Source of the DNA: Acholoe squamosa
Taxonomy: Eukaryota > Annelida > Polychaeta > Phyllodocida > Polynoidae
Assembly (NCBI GenBank): GCA_949317995.1
Contig: OX439036.1
Coordinates: 27,239,854 to 27,303,853 of the forward strand
Reading direction: 5' to 3'
DNA: 64,000 nucleotides
The notes under the pieces are model-generated. The model ran no database searches, was not told where the DNA came from, and was given only the letters and a program-made list of their open reading frames with translations. Within the stretch, counting starts at the first letter, position 1; every line of letters begins with the position of its first letter. This document shows positions 1 to 11,345 of the stretch, piece by piece. Position numbers and translations under genes: made by a program.

Positions 1-1016
1 AGATAGATATCACTCAGAAGGTTCATTAATATATAAAGCATATTCGCTTTTTCATATATTCACCTAATCTGAGAAAGAGGTTTTATAACCATTGGCATTG
101 CATGGTATTTGTCAATTTGCGTGTATTCTGAATAATGTAAGTTAAAGACATTGGTGAAGAAGTGCAACTTTTCATTTGCAGTGCATGGTCATAAGATACC
201 TCTACCAATCTATACACTAGAGATTGCAGTGTTTGAAATGGAACAAGCAAACATCCCAGGCGAATTAATGCCTCACTATTCAGTAATGTGGAAACAGTTT
301 TCTGGTGCAATATTGTGCATGTACTTGGGTGACAAATCGAAGATATGATTATCATGCTATGTATAAGATACACGGAGAAAAATTAACTGGTAGTATAAGG
401 CTCGAAGACTCAGGTCAATTGCTCTCTGTTCCCGCCTTGTGTATTTAGATTACCTAACTGGTTTCTAGGCGGCTTTGTGTCTAGCCCTGCAATATCCCAG
501 GACCGACTTTTACGGTTGTAAGTTGATGTGTAGGTGAGTGCTGGCGTGGGAAGGTAGGGGGTGTCATCGTCGACCCACCCTGGAGAGCGCCCCTGGAGAC
601 GGCAGGCAAACGCAGTGTCCTCCAGCCTCCCCACTGTGTACGGCGGTCCGACTCGACACGCCATCTAGTATTTAAGGCACGAACTAACTCGCAGACAGCC
701 TGCCTCCAAATGTCTGAGCTGGAGGACCGCTTGCGCCTCCTGGAGGTGAACACCTTAGGGAAAAGGGCATAGGGCTGTGCTGGTCCCCACATGGAGGACA
801 CCATCTTGTCCCCATCAAAATGGTACAGATCAGCGCAGCCCCTCCTCTCTGAGAATTCACGTATATTAAGACACGTGAGCAATCAGCGCACAGGGTATTA
901 GTATTAGATAACGTGTGGCAAACATTAAGGTTTAGTTCTTCTTTCTGACGCTGCTATTATCAACATGGCGCTGCTCTAAGTCGGATAAATCCTTACTTGA
1001 AACACAGACACAGTCC
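1..1016. other. Unassigned non-coding sequence
   Basis: No recognisable gene, repeat end or RNA gene. The part from about 490 to 880 is richer in G+C and CpG than its surroundings and gives short overlapping frames on the minus strand, none of which resembles a known family. It could be a small regulatory patch, but nothing specific supports that. Confidence 0.4.
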
Positions 1017-1060
1017 CACTCACTCACTCACTCACTCACTCACTCACTCACTCACTCACT
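1017..1060. repeat. (CACT)11 microsatellite
   Basis: Eleven uninterrupted CACT units. The purity suggests recent slippage. Confidence 0.95.
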
Positions 1061-1517
1061 ATGCGCACTCATGAAACTAACATTGCTGCGCGTAATACAA
1101 GTAATTTTAACTTGCCTTCTTCCTCAGCTTGGGCGCTGGAACTTCCTCGCTAATGATTTCAATTTATTTATATTGTAACATAAGCTTCATGACAAAAAAA
1201 GGAAGGAGCGGGTTGGCGGGTGGGGGGGGGGTTACCTATAAATTGAAAATGTTTAAACAGCGACGCTGTACACTAAAGTTTGATGGAGAGGCGAAAAACT
1301 AGGCAGATATGTTTTCTGAATAACACCACTTCGTCGCATATATCCCCGTAGTGATTCTTCCATATTTGCTTAAAATAACAAGTCCACATATCACAAGGTA
1401 AAATAGAAGGTTGGTATGATTATTATCCAAATGCTTTGGCCAGCTTCTGCATTGTTCAACGTAATAATATGGTGTTGGTTGTTCCATGTTTAACCTTTGC
1501 GATACATACAGTACAGA
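1061..1517. other. Unassigned non-coding sequence
   Basis: AT-rich sequence with a poly-G run near 1222-1231. No gene or repeat structure seen. Confidence 0.4.
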
Positions 1518-1777
1518 AGGCCATTTCTTAAGGTACTATGACTACATACCACCACTACGACTTGAGACCCCCGGGAATAGTGCAGGTGATCGTAGTCACT
1601 ACACTATGACTGCTCTGTACGATCACCACCTATGCAATAATTACATAAGTCTTGGTACAGCAGTCGTACTGGTGCAGACATTAGTACCCACTAATGCATG
1701 ATTCTGTAATGGCCTTATTTTAAGGTCTATCACTACGATTTGAAGTATGGCAGTCGTAGTGTGTTAAGAAATGGCCT
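1518..1777. mobile_element. MITE-like element with 14-bp terminal inverted repeats
   Basis: AGGCCATTTCTTAA at 1518-1531 is matched exactly by its reverse complement at 1764-1777. Beyond this core the similarity is partial: the ACTATGACTAC word just inside the left end faces the reverse complement of ACTACGACT on the right. The interior carries several further copies of the ACTACGACT/AGTCGTAGT word, like subterminal transposase sites. No transposase frame is present, so it would be a non-autonomous DNA element. No clear target duplication was found. Confidence 0.6.
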
Positions 1778-3359
1778 CCAGATCTATGGTCATGGTGATA
1801 CACATGCCACCAAGTGGTAGAATTACCAAGTTGTTGAGAGGATAGATAATATGGAACTGTAGACGGGATGACCCATGCTATCAGGTTATAACAGAGGTGG
1901 GGCATCAGTTAAACATGGAGTGCAAAGTAAACCAAAGCCCTTCTATTACATACCTGGTGGACATGGGTCGGATGGTTCTCAGTTGAGGCAGGTAGGGATC
2001 TCCAATATAACTCAGGTACATGGAGCCTGTGCCCACGTAATTGACCTGGCGTTCAAGGAAGTAGCAAACTTATGAGCAAGATCTGCTGAATATCAAAGAT
2101 GCTTTTAAGTTTCACTGCATTCGTAGATGTACATAAAGTCAATCGACGTGTTTCTGCATTGTATGAGATTTACGTTCTTGTAAAGTACACCAGTTCAAAG
2201 CAAATCCTTTTCAATGGTTGCAGGGGGATGGTTGGGTAGATTGAGAGGATAGACTCTCACCGAAGGCTCAGAGATAGTATTATGTACGACGCATTGCATG
2301 TACATATTTAAGGGGACGTGGGGATACTTCTAAGTGGAAAATATTTACAATACACCAAGGATGATTAGTTATTTTTTCAACGAACACAAAGTTCAGGTTT
2401 TAATGCTAATGTTCACCAACAACATCAACTGCTGAGAACCAGATATGGCGATGAAACCAAATTCATTACCGCTTTTCCGCATCATTTTTTATGCACTACA
2501 GAATGTGCAATATTGGGAGACATGTATAAGCAATCATATCACAGGAGTGTATACAATTTTTACTAAAATTCCTATTCTATAGGAGGCCAACCACTGAGCA
2601 GCTCCTCATGTAATTCAACACCTGCTGAGCTGCTCTTTAGTGGGATTCAACCTCCAATGCCTCCCGACCACTATTCAGACCTCATTTAGCTATCACCTAT
2701 TAGGTTAGGGCCGGGGAGGTCGTGGCTTCCTGTCTCAGCCCGGCCCACTGCCCAATGCCCGTGCCCCTGCTCATTCTCCTGTCCTTGCATGACCCTGGCC
2801 TTTCCACCCGACTCCCCACACCCCCAATACCAACCTCTGAGCACGAGGTAGCACTGTCGGCACCGGAAATGGATGGAATGTAGTTTGGTTCATGGCACAA
2901 AATCAATGAGGTTTCGGGCGAGATGGGGTCCTGGACTTTGGCGAGTGTTGGGTGAAAGTTGTTGACCCTTTTGCGGCATGGACTACATCGAGCAACAGGC
3001 AGGTCACCAAAGTGTCATGGTACTATGACGTCATGGCGTTAGAAACACGTCATTGTGGCTTAATAAACACGTCAGATGAGACCTTAATATTATTTTTCCT
3101 GGTGAAATGGTTTCCTTTAATTTCCACACGCGCTCAAAACATTCACGGGAAGCCACGGTCGGGATGCTAAAATATAATTGCTCCTGCATGGATCGGACTA
3201 CCCGCCATGTGTTTTAAAAGAGAATTTCACAGCCACACATGGTCACACTATCCAATAAAATTTTATGGGGATTAAAACGATGAAAATGGACGACAATGGG
3301 GGCTTGCTTTCAGGCTTACCTTTCTATAAACGAGATTTTACTTTTTGCATTTATACTTT
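1778..3359. other. Unassigned non-coding sequence
   Basis: No gene recognised. A G+C-richer patch lies at about 2700-2950. The short frames across it (68 and 72 codons) have no recognisable motif. Confidence 0.35.
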
Positions 3360-4108
3360 AAGGGGTCGTAAGGGGCAGCTCCCACAAAAACATTTTGACA
3401 CATAGAATAAGTGAAAACCTCAATAAACCTGGACATATTATAAATGGTTGGAAGTGTAATTAATGCCTTTATCAATTCCCTTCCATCCTGTAAATTTTGT
3501 TGTCTATGGAATGACAATGGAACAAAAACGTTCTTTTTTTTAGCTTCTTTTGCTTAGAACATCATAATAGGATAAAAATATGTCATCTATGTTACTTCTA
3601 ATGATTTCAGATGGATTTTGGAGGGATTTCTGAGGGCACTTTTTTTTCTTCTCTTGATACTACAATTATTAAGGTCTGCAGAGCTGTTCAAAGTTGGGTG
3701 GTCATTCAAAAAGTGTAATTTTCACCTATTTTCGCCCATTTTCCCTTGTAAATTACACTTTTTGAATGACAACCCAACTTTGAACGGCTCTGTAGACTTT
3801 AATAATTGGAGTATCATCAAAAGAAAAAAAAGTGCCCTCGGAAATCCCTCCGAGATTGTTCTCCACTCATCAAAATTGAAGATTATGACAATCTTCTACC
3901 CCCTAGTGCTGTTCTAAGCAAAATGAACTAAAAAAGAATGTTTTTGTTCCGTAAACATTCCATAGACAACAAAATATTACTTGCTGGAAGGAAATTGATA
4001 GAGGTATTGATTACGCTTCCAACCATGTATAATATGTACAGGTTTGATGTGTTTTACATTTATTTTACATGAAAATTTGTTTTTGTGGAATCTCCCCCTT
4101 ACGACAAC
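3360..4108. mobile_element. About 750-bp foldback (palindromic) element
   Basis: The left arm (about 3360-3722) and right arm (about 3750-4108) are imperfect inverted complements over their whole length. Matching landmarks are GGTTGGAAGTGTAATTA against TGATTACGCTTCCAACC, the GGAGGGATTTC pair and the AAAGTGTAATTT/AAATTACACTTT words that bracket a short loop near 3735. The 99-codon frame at 3618-3917 lies inside the palindrome and shows no protein family, so I do not treat it as a gene. Arms this long relative to the total mark a foldback-type non-autonomous DNA element. Confidence 0.8.
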
Positions 4109-4518
4109 GATAAACCATCTAAGTGTAGAATGATTGTGCAGGAGACATCACTTATCTGCTATTTGTATTGAGATGCCAGCGTCATCATTAGATAGCACAC
4201 TCACCTGGAAATGAAATAAGAGATAAACGTTAGGTGTTGAAAAAAAACCCACAAAAATCAATCTACACAGTTACATGCATTGGCGTGAAAGTGAAGAAAG
4301 TGAATAACCATAATATGGATATAGACTTTTTATGGGGGCAAGGATCTCGCATGAGAGAGGGGCGCTGTATGTATGCCTATGTATGCACTCACCCGGTGTC
4401 CTTTATGCTCTGCCTTTGTCAGTTTCTATCTTAGCATATCTATCTTTCTGTCTGATTGCCTTTGATTCCCTGTCTTTCTGTTTCAGGCTGCCCCTCTACC
4501 TACCTCTCCATCTGATTC
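4109..4518. other. Unassigned non-coding sequence
   Basis: Nothing recognisable; moderately AT-rich. Confidence 0.35.
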
Positions 4519-4660
4519 CCTGTGTCTGTCTGTCTGTCTGTCTGTCTCTGCCTGTATGTTTCTCTCTCTCCCCCCTCTCTCTCCTTTCTCTCTCTCTTTT
4601 CTCGCTCTTTTTGTCTCTCCTCTCTCTCATTTTTTTGTCATTTTCCATTCTGTCCACTCT
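4519..4660. repeat. Pyrimidine-rich (TGTC)n/(TC)n simple repeat
   Basis: A short TGTC run near 4522-4546 grades into impure TC-rich sequence. The 176-codon frame through this block (4332-4862) is Ser/Leu/Phe-rich because of the CT repeat and is not a credible gene. Confidence 0.85.
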
Positions 4661-5375
4661 CCTGCTTCAGCCACCAGCACCTCCTTTATTCACACACAGG
4701 GTAAATCAAGCACCATTAGAAAAGCAAACACATGCAAACTACCAATCAACCGTGTCACATCACGAGGAACGACACCGAGACGTGAACATTTGCAAGAGTA
4801 AAATCTGCACCGGGTGCTTTTTATTAGCCAGATGCCACGTACCTTTCAGGAGCGTGTTTTAAGCCTGGTCTCCTTATGCAGAGCACCAGGAGGGCTCTAT
4901 GCTTCATCATGGACGTACTTCCTCCTCCAGGGTCTGACCTAACAACCACCAGCTGACAACCTCACGTCGCCTTTGCACCTCATGGCCATGTTGCGTGTCC
5001 ATCCACATTGGGTTTGGAGCACTCTAAGCATGGTCAGTGCAGTCCAATTAATTCACTTCCCACACGCTAATGGTCACAGACCAGTCAGCACTGTAGGAAA
5101 GATGAGTACCTGGCAGATCTGTTTGGTTTTCTCCTGGGAAAACCGATTTATTGAAGGGGAAGTGCCTTTTGGGCGGAGACATGATCACTTCGTTCATATT
5201 GCACGACGAATGACTGCAGGTGAAAGCAGCAACCGGCAGATTTTACTTGCGGATCAAGTAGTCCCCGGAAGCTATGGGTGAAAAAATGCGACCCTGAGCT
5301 TTCGAGGAAAGTGACAGAAAAAGGATGTCACCGAGAAAATTGGAGACTGCATGAGAGAGATGGGGGAGGGGTTAG
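4661..5375. other. Unassigned non-coding sequence
   Basis: No gene or repeat recognised. The 102-codon frame at 4973-5281 has no identifiable domain. Confidence 0.35.
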
Positions 5376-5460
5376 GGACAGGGGGTGAAAGAGAGAGACA
5401 GAGAGAGACAGAGACAGACAGACAGACGGACAGACAGGCAGACAGACAGAGAAAGAGAAA
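5376..5460. repeat. Purine-rich (GACA)n/(GA)n simple repeat
   Basis: Imperfect AGAC/ACAG units between GA-rich flanks. Frames on both strands are repeat artefacts. Confidence 0.85.
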
Positions 5461-5934
5461 GGCGAAAATGGACAATATACAACATGTATTAAACTGCCAC
5501 ACTCGTCACCATAGCAACAGGGACGAAGGCAAAACATACAACTCATTTTCCGATAGAGTGTGTCTATACATTACACGATAGAATTGTAATTATGAGTTTC
5601 ACAACAGGTATAGGCCAGTGTTGTATTGTAAACCATGCTACACATGTTCACCGTCCCATTATTGAACCGTGGACCGTCCCCAAGGACCCTGCCTACATTA
5701 TAGTGATAACCACAAGAGAAGTTCTAGAAGAAGTGAGGTACCAGCAACACACACTGATAAGAACTGATAAGATGGGACCACCATGTCCCTGGAAGTGGGT
5801 GTTAACCAGGGACAAGGTACCCATCATGGTATGTGTTATCAGTGGGTTTTACCTCAACCAGCGAAATTCAAAATGGTGGCTCCACTAGGCCTCCATACTG
5901 AGTCCTATATAGACGGGGGGATGCCCAGGGAAGT
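5461..5934. other. Unassigned sequence with an X-box-like word
   Basis: GTCACCATAGCAAC at about 5507-5520 resembles an RFX X-box (GTNRCC, two-base spacer, RGYAAC). Otherwise nothing is recognisable. Confidence 0.25.
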
Positions 5935-6350
5935 ATATCAGGGCGGCCTTAGGGGGTTGTAGGCGGCGGGTGGCAGCAGGCCAGACACGATACTGTTATT
6001 TACGATCAGATAACCGCGACCAATAACCGGGAATCGGGGTCTCACCGCGACCCGGACGCCCGACCATCCGTCTTCAGTGCCGCTGGAGCCGCGACGCCTA
6101 AATTTCCGGCGCGGGTTTTGTCCCCAATCTGCCGCAGCGTGGACACGCTACAAGGGCGCGGGATTATCCGCGCTCATGTCGGGAATAAGGCCTGGCTGAT
6201 TTGTGGGGGTAATTGGAGGGGGCTGAATATTAAGTCCACGGCTACGCCAGCGGCTAAATCACCAATCGGCGCTGGACGCGGCGTAGTAACACACGCGCCA
6301 AGGAAGGGCACGCACCGCGACGCGGCCATCCAGCGTAAAAGTGGCCGGAA
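5935..6350. promoter_or_regulatory. CpG island
   Basis: I count about 45 CpG dinucleotides in roughly 410 bases, with runs such as ACCGCGACC, TTCCGGCGCGGG and CACCGCGACGCGG. Many flanking lines hold none to two CpGs per 60 bases. Such an island in a CpG-poor background often marks an unmethylated promoter or enhancer. No convincing coding exon lies beside it; the 85-codon frame at 6118-6375 has no recognisable domain and is probably a by-product of base composition. Confidence 0.55.
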
Positions 6351-6976
6351 GTGTCTGGCTGACCTTCAGAGCTGACCTTCCTGTTGATGGGACGCAGAGG
6401 TCAAGGCCATCCATCAGGGAGATGAGGGGTAAGAGAGATGTTTGAGTGAGGAGCTGGAGGGGTTGGTGGGAGGCGTTAGAGGATCAGGATAAGGGGTTAT
6501 AGGGACGGTTCGGTCAGTCATGATCGTCTTTCGCTTTTATAGGGTTGTTTGTATAATAGAAGTGAGTGTGAGGAGAGCACTGGAGTCGATGAGGGGGCGT
6601 GTGGACAACTTGCTGTGTGCATATCGCCGTGATAAACGTTTCCGCACACTGGCGGTGGTCTTTTACCACGGTAAATAAATGAATGAATAAATAAATAAAT
6701 AAACGGAACAAAAACGGCAGGCAGGCAGGATGCTCGGTCTTTACTGGCACGGCCCAACGAGCATTACAATGATCAACACATTAGTCAAGACCAATTTCAC
6801 GCCACGCCGAGTCTTGAGTTCAGGCAGAAACAGGCCTCACATTGCCTTGCTGACAGCTCCTACCTCCCTTTGCATACACTCACTCGATACCCTCTATCCA
6901 CTGATAGGTGGCAAATGGTAGGGTTGTCAGGTGTAAGCGTTTTGGTTCCAGCCACTGAATGTTACACGATGGGTAT
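6351..6976. other. Unassigned sequence with a short (AAAT)n run
   Basis: A short impure AAAT/GAAT tract lies at about 6674-6704. No gene seen. Confidence 0.4.
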
Positions 6977-7349
6977 AGGTCGAATCCCACTTGGCGAAAA
7001 ATGCCTCAAATATCTCAGCGATTTTGTCAGTTGTGTTTTATAGCCTCCCTGGTGCCCTAAATTGAAAGGAGAATAAAGGGAAAGATGTAATATCAAACTC
7101 CCACTGCAGACTGTGCTAATGCTTTATATCCTTGCGATTTTAGGATAGGAAACATGTCAGGCAGAGATATGCTCATTAACCAGGACAACATATCATAAAT
7201 GCTTTACAATAAAACACAACAGTGTCCTTGTGTTCTGTGTACCCTATTGTAGTTATAGCTCTCGCGAATTCGGGGTAGAACCCAAAATCGTAAGAGTTTC
7301 AAAATCGCTGAGATATTTAAGGCATTTTTCGCCATGTGGGATTCGACCT
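6977..7349. mobile_element. 373-bp MITE with about 50-bp terminal inverted repeats
   Basis: The left end begins AGGTCGAATCCCAC (6977) and the right end is the reverse complement, GTGGGATTCGACCT, ending at 7349. The inverted similarity extends inward about 50 bases through GCGAAAAATGCCT and ATCTCAGCGATTTTG. TAT flanks both ends (6974-6976 and 7350-7352), consistent with a 3-bp target duplication. No transposase frame. The outer bases resemble those of the element at 35139-35769, so the two may share a transposase. Confidence 0.8.
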
Positions 7350-8275
7350 TATACGAAATAGCAGACACCGTCCGATTCTTTAGAATACATGATCCCAATT
7401 TGCATTTGGTGTCATGCACATACATCCGAAACTATGCATGCTTTGTTTCGATTCCCACTTTTTTGGCAGGTAGAATATTGTGAAGCGGTATAAATTTTTT
7501 TCTTGATTATGTCTACAAGAACAAAGCCAATGATAAACTCCCTGAGAGGTTGCTGTAAGAAGAACATGACATCTTTGCAGGGACTTTTTACCCTGCCTGA
7601 AGTGTGCACAGTGATTACAAATACGCATAACAATATTTCTTTGACAGATATCGAAACAACTTTATTTCTGCGGTATACTGTACATTAGACCACATCTTGA
7701 GGCTCGCTTTCAGAACATGCTCCTGAGGCCCTGAGCACGTTGGATGTTTATAAAACTATGGATGTATTGAGATACATGTATAGATGTTTTCAGTATATAA
7801 TATGCGAAAAGCTTATCTAGCGTTGTTAAGCAGATTCCTAATACCATGGATGGAAGGCGAACAGGGTAATGTGAAGTTCAGGGTGCGGCCAACATGTAAT
7901 TGGAGTGCCACATAGAGGAGAACCGGGCTGTTAGCAGTTACAGCCGCGTTGATAATGAGCTGGTTGGCATTGGGATAGTTGAGGGATTTAAAACCCTGGA
8001 CAGATCCATTCCCCTTATACAGACTCATGGGCGTTATCAGAGCACTGGATTGTAAGGACTGTACCATGAACATTTCTCATTCACCAAAAGAACAGGGCGT
8101 GCCGCCTGCTGCAGACCCACAATCGCTATACTACTTATACATTGCGTATCAGTCAGTGTCAAGTCTGTGTAGATCAACACGTTTTCTCGGAGCTAGATTC
8201 AATGCACCGATTTGGACGCGATATTGACCACTACCAAGGGCCTGTGTCCAGGGGCCTGTTGCTCCGATACTTAGC
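7350..8275. other. Unassigned non-coding sequence
   Basis: No gene recognised. The short frames on both strands overlap and lack motifs. The words CCAGGGGCCTGTTGCTCC near 8248-8265 resemble the ends of the repeat at 9263-9870. Confidence 0.35.
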
Positions 8276-9262
8276 GTTTAATGTATGTTATGGGAACGCA
8301 CGAGTGGGTTTATGGGTTAATAATCCATGACCCTGGAGTGGATTATTAACCCATAAACCCACGAGTGCGATCCCATAACATACATTAAGGCGTTTATCGA
8401 ACATATTTCTCCATTTTATATAAATTTCTTACCTTATAACCCAAGATTTAATCCAGGAGAAGACATTTTGTAAGTGCATACGATCCGCTCGGTTTGCCAA
8501 GCCGTTGTGGCCATGTTGTCGTTCTGCCCGACATACCTCCACCTTTACACACATTTTTTTGGGTATAATCCAAGCATGTCAAGTTCTGTACTTATAGCAC
8601 CGCCAACTATACGATCTCTAGTTGGTGTTCGCCTTCATTTTGTCTCCATTTTCTTTGAAATAAATAAGAATCCATTGATTTTCCACAGCGATACGTTTCG
8701 CCACCCGCCTCCACCATGCTCGGCTTCGTGTTGACAGTGTGGGAAGGTCCCGTATGTAGGTTAGCTGGTCAGACGACGGGGCGGGTGCCGACACATATCT
8801 CTATGGAAAATCAATGGATTCTTATTTATTTCAAACAAAATGGAGGAATTAGGCATGGCATGTTCATATAGGATATCTAAGGATGGTTCTCTGTTAATAA
8901 CTCCACCAGGTTCGATGGATTCTAGGCTAATGAGGTGTGTAAACATCAGGTATGTCAGACAACTTTTTCAAATCCTTGATGTAGATTCATATCTACCACC
9001 GGTCGCCTTGGTATAGTGGACAGCAAGCTCGCCTCCTGCCACAGTGGCCGGTGAACGATTCCCCGTTGAACCATAAACGGTTTTAACTGGAAATGTATGG
9101 AGGAGTTGACTTTGTATACTTCTCCAATTTATTAACATGTCCGGATTGAAACCAGCAGCTTCTTGAAGACAAAGCAAAGGTATGAGAGTGCGTTATGGCT
9201 GGATAAGGAACTGGGGTTATGAGCAAAAAAGCACTGTCCAGCCCAAATAGTTAGATAACTAC
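8276..9262. mobile_element. Composite repeat, copy 1: hairpin end, two divergent exon-like units, tRNA-like head
   Basis: This about 1-kb unit recurs inverted at 32985-33966. In order it has a terminal hairpin (arms 8276-8333 and 8339-8391); an exon-like stretch on the minus strand ending in a donor-like AAG|GTAAG near 8431; a GC-rich centre near 8700-8800 flanked by inverted copies of TGGAAAATCAATGGATTC; an exon-like stretch on the plus strand ending in CAG|GTATGT at 8948; and a tRNA-like segment at 9000-9070 followed by an approximately 190-bp body. The minus-strand exon is broken here by stops, whereas it is mostly open in the other copy. Function is unknown; it behaves as a dispersed repeat. 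Confidence 0.7.
9000..9070 (+). repeat. tRNA-derived (SINE-like) head
   Basis: TGGTATAGTGGACAGC fits a pol III A box and D arm, and GGTGAACGATTCCCC is a degenerate B box/T arm. In the second copy (33179-33246, minus strand) the T arm is intact as CGGGG-ATCGATT-CCCCG. The acceptor stem does not pair fully, so this is a tRNA-derived promoter remnant and not a working tRNA. Confidence 0.55.
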
Positions 9263-9876
9263 TAGTATGAACTTGTGTTAATGTAAATAAATTGGAAATT
9301 ATCCATCACCAGGTGATTACCTTTTGAGACTGTTTCTCTGAACATACTTGCAACTTTTTTTCATACTTGCATTAACGCAAGTATGCAAACTTGCATTAAC
9401 ACAACTCTGAGATTAGAGACACAGTATAGTGAATGATAATAGGGGTAATCACCAAAAATGTGAGCAGGGCACAAAGTCCATCAATCATATAAGTAGTAGT
9501 ATGAGTTGGTGATTTTAATCTGGCTATTAGTACCATACTAGCAACTTTTAGCATACTTGCAAGTTTTGAACTAAACTTTTTTATATTCATAACAACAAGG
9601 TATGCATGTTATTTAATTGTCAATTAATGTAATGTTATTGATATCAAAGGGTATGGAGTGACTGGCTTCATCAATTATACATTTTCTTTGTAACTTTTAA
9701 TCAGAATGATTTCACACTTGCTAGTAGGGGAACTCAATTTGCAAGTATGAAAAAAGGAAATTGGCAAATAGCCTACTTGCAGCTTTTTCATACTCACAGA
9801 AACACAATAAATCTAATAACCACTAGTAACTATTGGAGCAACAGGCCCCAGGGGTCTGTTACTCCAATAGTTACTA
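9263..9876. repeat. Dispersed repeat, part 1 (ACTTGCATTAACGC family)
   Basis: Shares blocks with 10393-10835: the ACTTGC(A/G)TTAACGCAA word, GTATAGTGAATGATAATAGG, GTAATCACCAAAAAT, a TTTTTCATACTTGC motif and the terminal block TAACTATTGGAG(C/T)AACA. The right end is a palindrome around CCCCAGGGGTC (about 9833-9873). The repetition suggests a duplicated or nested non-autonomous element. No coding sequence. Confidence 0.55.
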
Positions 9877-10167
9877 CCGTAATCTCCCGCGTATAAGGCG
9901 CATCCCGCGTATAAGGCGCACCCAGAGTTTCAGAATATGGTCAAAAAAATAAAAAATTCATAACTTTTGTTCTAATGAATGGATTTTCAAAATTCAAAAA
10001 GCTATGTGCTGTTTGGACCCCCGTGACCCTCCTGGACCCCAAATACAGCAGATGAGCTTATATGGTAGTGTAACATATCAAAGGAAAGGTCTTGGTGTCC
10101 CCCTTGTGGATCCAATTAGAACTAAAACCCCCCGTATAAGACGCGCCTTATACGCGGGAGATTACGG
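9877..10167. mobile_element. CCGTAA-type MITE, copy 1 (TA-flanked)
   Basis: Termini are CCGTAATCTCCCGCG and its exact reverse complement, with GTATAAGGCGC just inside. The left flank is TA; the right flank is TG, shared with the next copy and probably a mutated TA. A second CGTATAAGGCGCACCC word lies inside the left end. A TA target duplication and no transposase frame fit a Tc1/mariner-type MITE. Confidence 0.8.
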
Positions 10168-10169
10168 TG

Positions 10170-10392
10170 CCGTAAACCCTCGCGTATAGGACGCCCCTTG
10201 CATATAGGACGCACCAAGAGTTCAAGGAAATGCTTTAAGGCATATCTGGGGTTATTTTTTGGTGATTTTAGTACTGATCTATAATAGAAAATCCTCGCAT
10301 ATAGGACGCACCCACAACTTCTGACCATCCTATAGGACGCCCCTGCGGTAGTTTTAGTGTATAAGACGCGTCCTATACGTGAGGATTTATGG
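10170..10392. mobile_element. CCGTAA-type MITE, copy 2 (abutting copy 1)
   Basis: Begins CCGTAAACCCTCGCG and ends CGTGAGGATTTATGG, followed by TA (10393-10394). It carries internal repeats of the ATATAGGACGCACC word. It abuts copy 1 through a single two-base junction, so one copy apparently used the TA at the edge of the other. Confidence 0.8.
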
Positions 10393-10835
10393 TAGTATGA
10401 AATTTGTGAGTAGCAGGCAAGCAGGAATCTAGGGTGTTGCACAGACAAAGTTGCTTTAATGCAAGTGTACAAACTTGCGTTAACGCAACTATGAGAATAG
10501 AGACAGAGTATAGTGAATGATAATAGGGGTAATCACCAAAAATTTGCAAAGATATGAGTACGGTACAAAGTTGCGTTAATGTAAGTCCAGGATTCATGTA
10601 AGTAGTACTAGAAATTGGTGGTTTGAATCAGGCAATAAGTCCCGTACTAGCAAGTTCAGTGCATACTTTCCAATTTCGTACTTGAAAGTTGGGCATACTC
10701 CCCAAAAAGTCTAGGACACCTTCCTGAGCTGTCCTAAATCTGAAAGTGGTAAGTACGGTACTTACAGCTTTTTCATACTTGCTGAAACACAATAAGCCTG
10801 CTTACTACCAGTAACTATTGGAGTAACACACCCCA
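10393..10835. repeat. Dispersed repeat, part 2 (ACTTGCATTAACGC family)
   Basis: Second set of the blocks described at 9263-9876, in the same order and orientation, ending CAGTAACTATTGGAGTAACA. The similarity starts only after about 60 bases, so the two parts are homologous copies and not one element merely split by the MITEs. Confidence 0.55.
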
Positions 10836-11098
10836 GGAAAATGAGCGTATTGTATACCCTCGAAACAAGACACGGGAAAATCCCGTGAACGACTGGTGAA
10901 TCTGTGAGCAGATATTCTCGGGAAGATCCTGGGAATAGTACCTACAATTCCGTAAAATTACCCTGATATTCCCCAGTTTTTAACAGGGCCCTCTAGTGAG
11001 ATTTATACACATAAGTCTGCTTCTTCAGCATAAAGTGAAGATGCCAGAGTCCACCAGGGGCCTCTGTGTGAGCATGGAATCCTGGTTTGGTCCAAAGA
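10836..11098. other. Unassigned sequence
   Basis: Contains imperfect inverted words around CGGGAAAATCCCGTG near 10874. Nothing else is recognised. Confidence 0.35.
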
Positions 11099-11173
11099 AC
11101 AGAGAGAGGGAGTGAGATGGAAAGAAATGAGAGGGCAAGAGAGGCACAGAGAGAGCAAGAGAGATAGATATAA

Positions 11174-11216
<43 letters not shown>

Positions 11217-11345
11217 AAGGAGAGAGAGAGAAAGGGAGAGGGAAACGGGAGAAAGAGAGGAAGGCAATAGAGGGAGGGAAGAGAGAGAAAGAGAGCAAAA
11301 TATAAGAGAGCGAGGCAGAAAAAAAAGAGGGAGAGCCTTGCCCCC
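11099..11345. repeat. GA-rich purine tract
   Basis: About 245 bases of impure (GA)n on the plus strand. The three overlapping minus-strand frames of 101-129 codons here are Ser/Leu/Phe-rich repeat artefacts. Confidence 0.9.

Noticed and set aside
4332-4862. 176-codon frame with hydrophobic, Ser/Leu-rich stretches
   Set aside because: The hydrophobic stretch is translated from TC/TGTC simple repeat and the flanks have no domain.
9000-9070. tRNA gene
   Set aside because: A- and B-box-like words are present, but the acceptor and anticodon stems do not pair properly and the segment belongs to a dispersed repeat.
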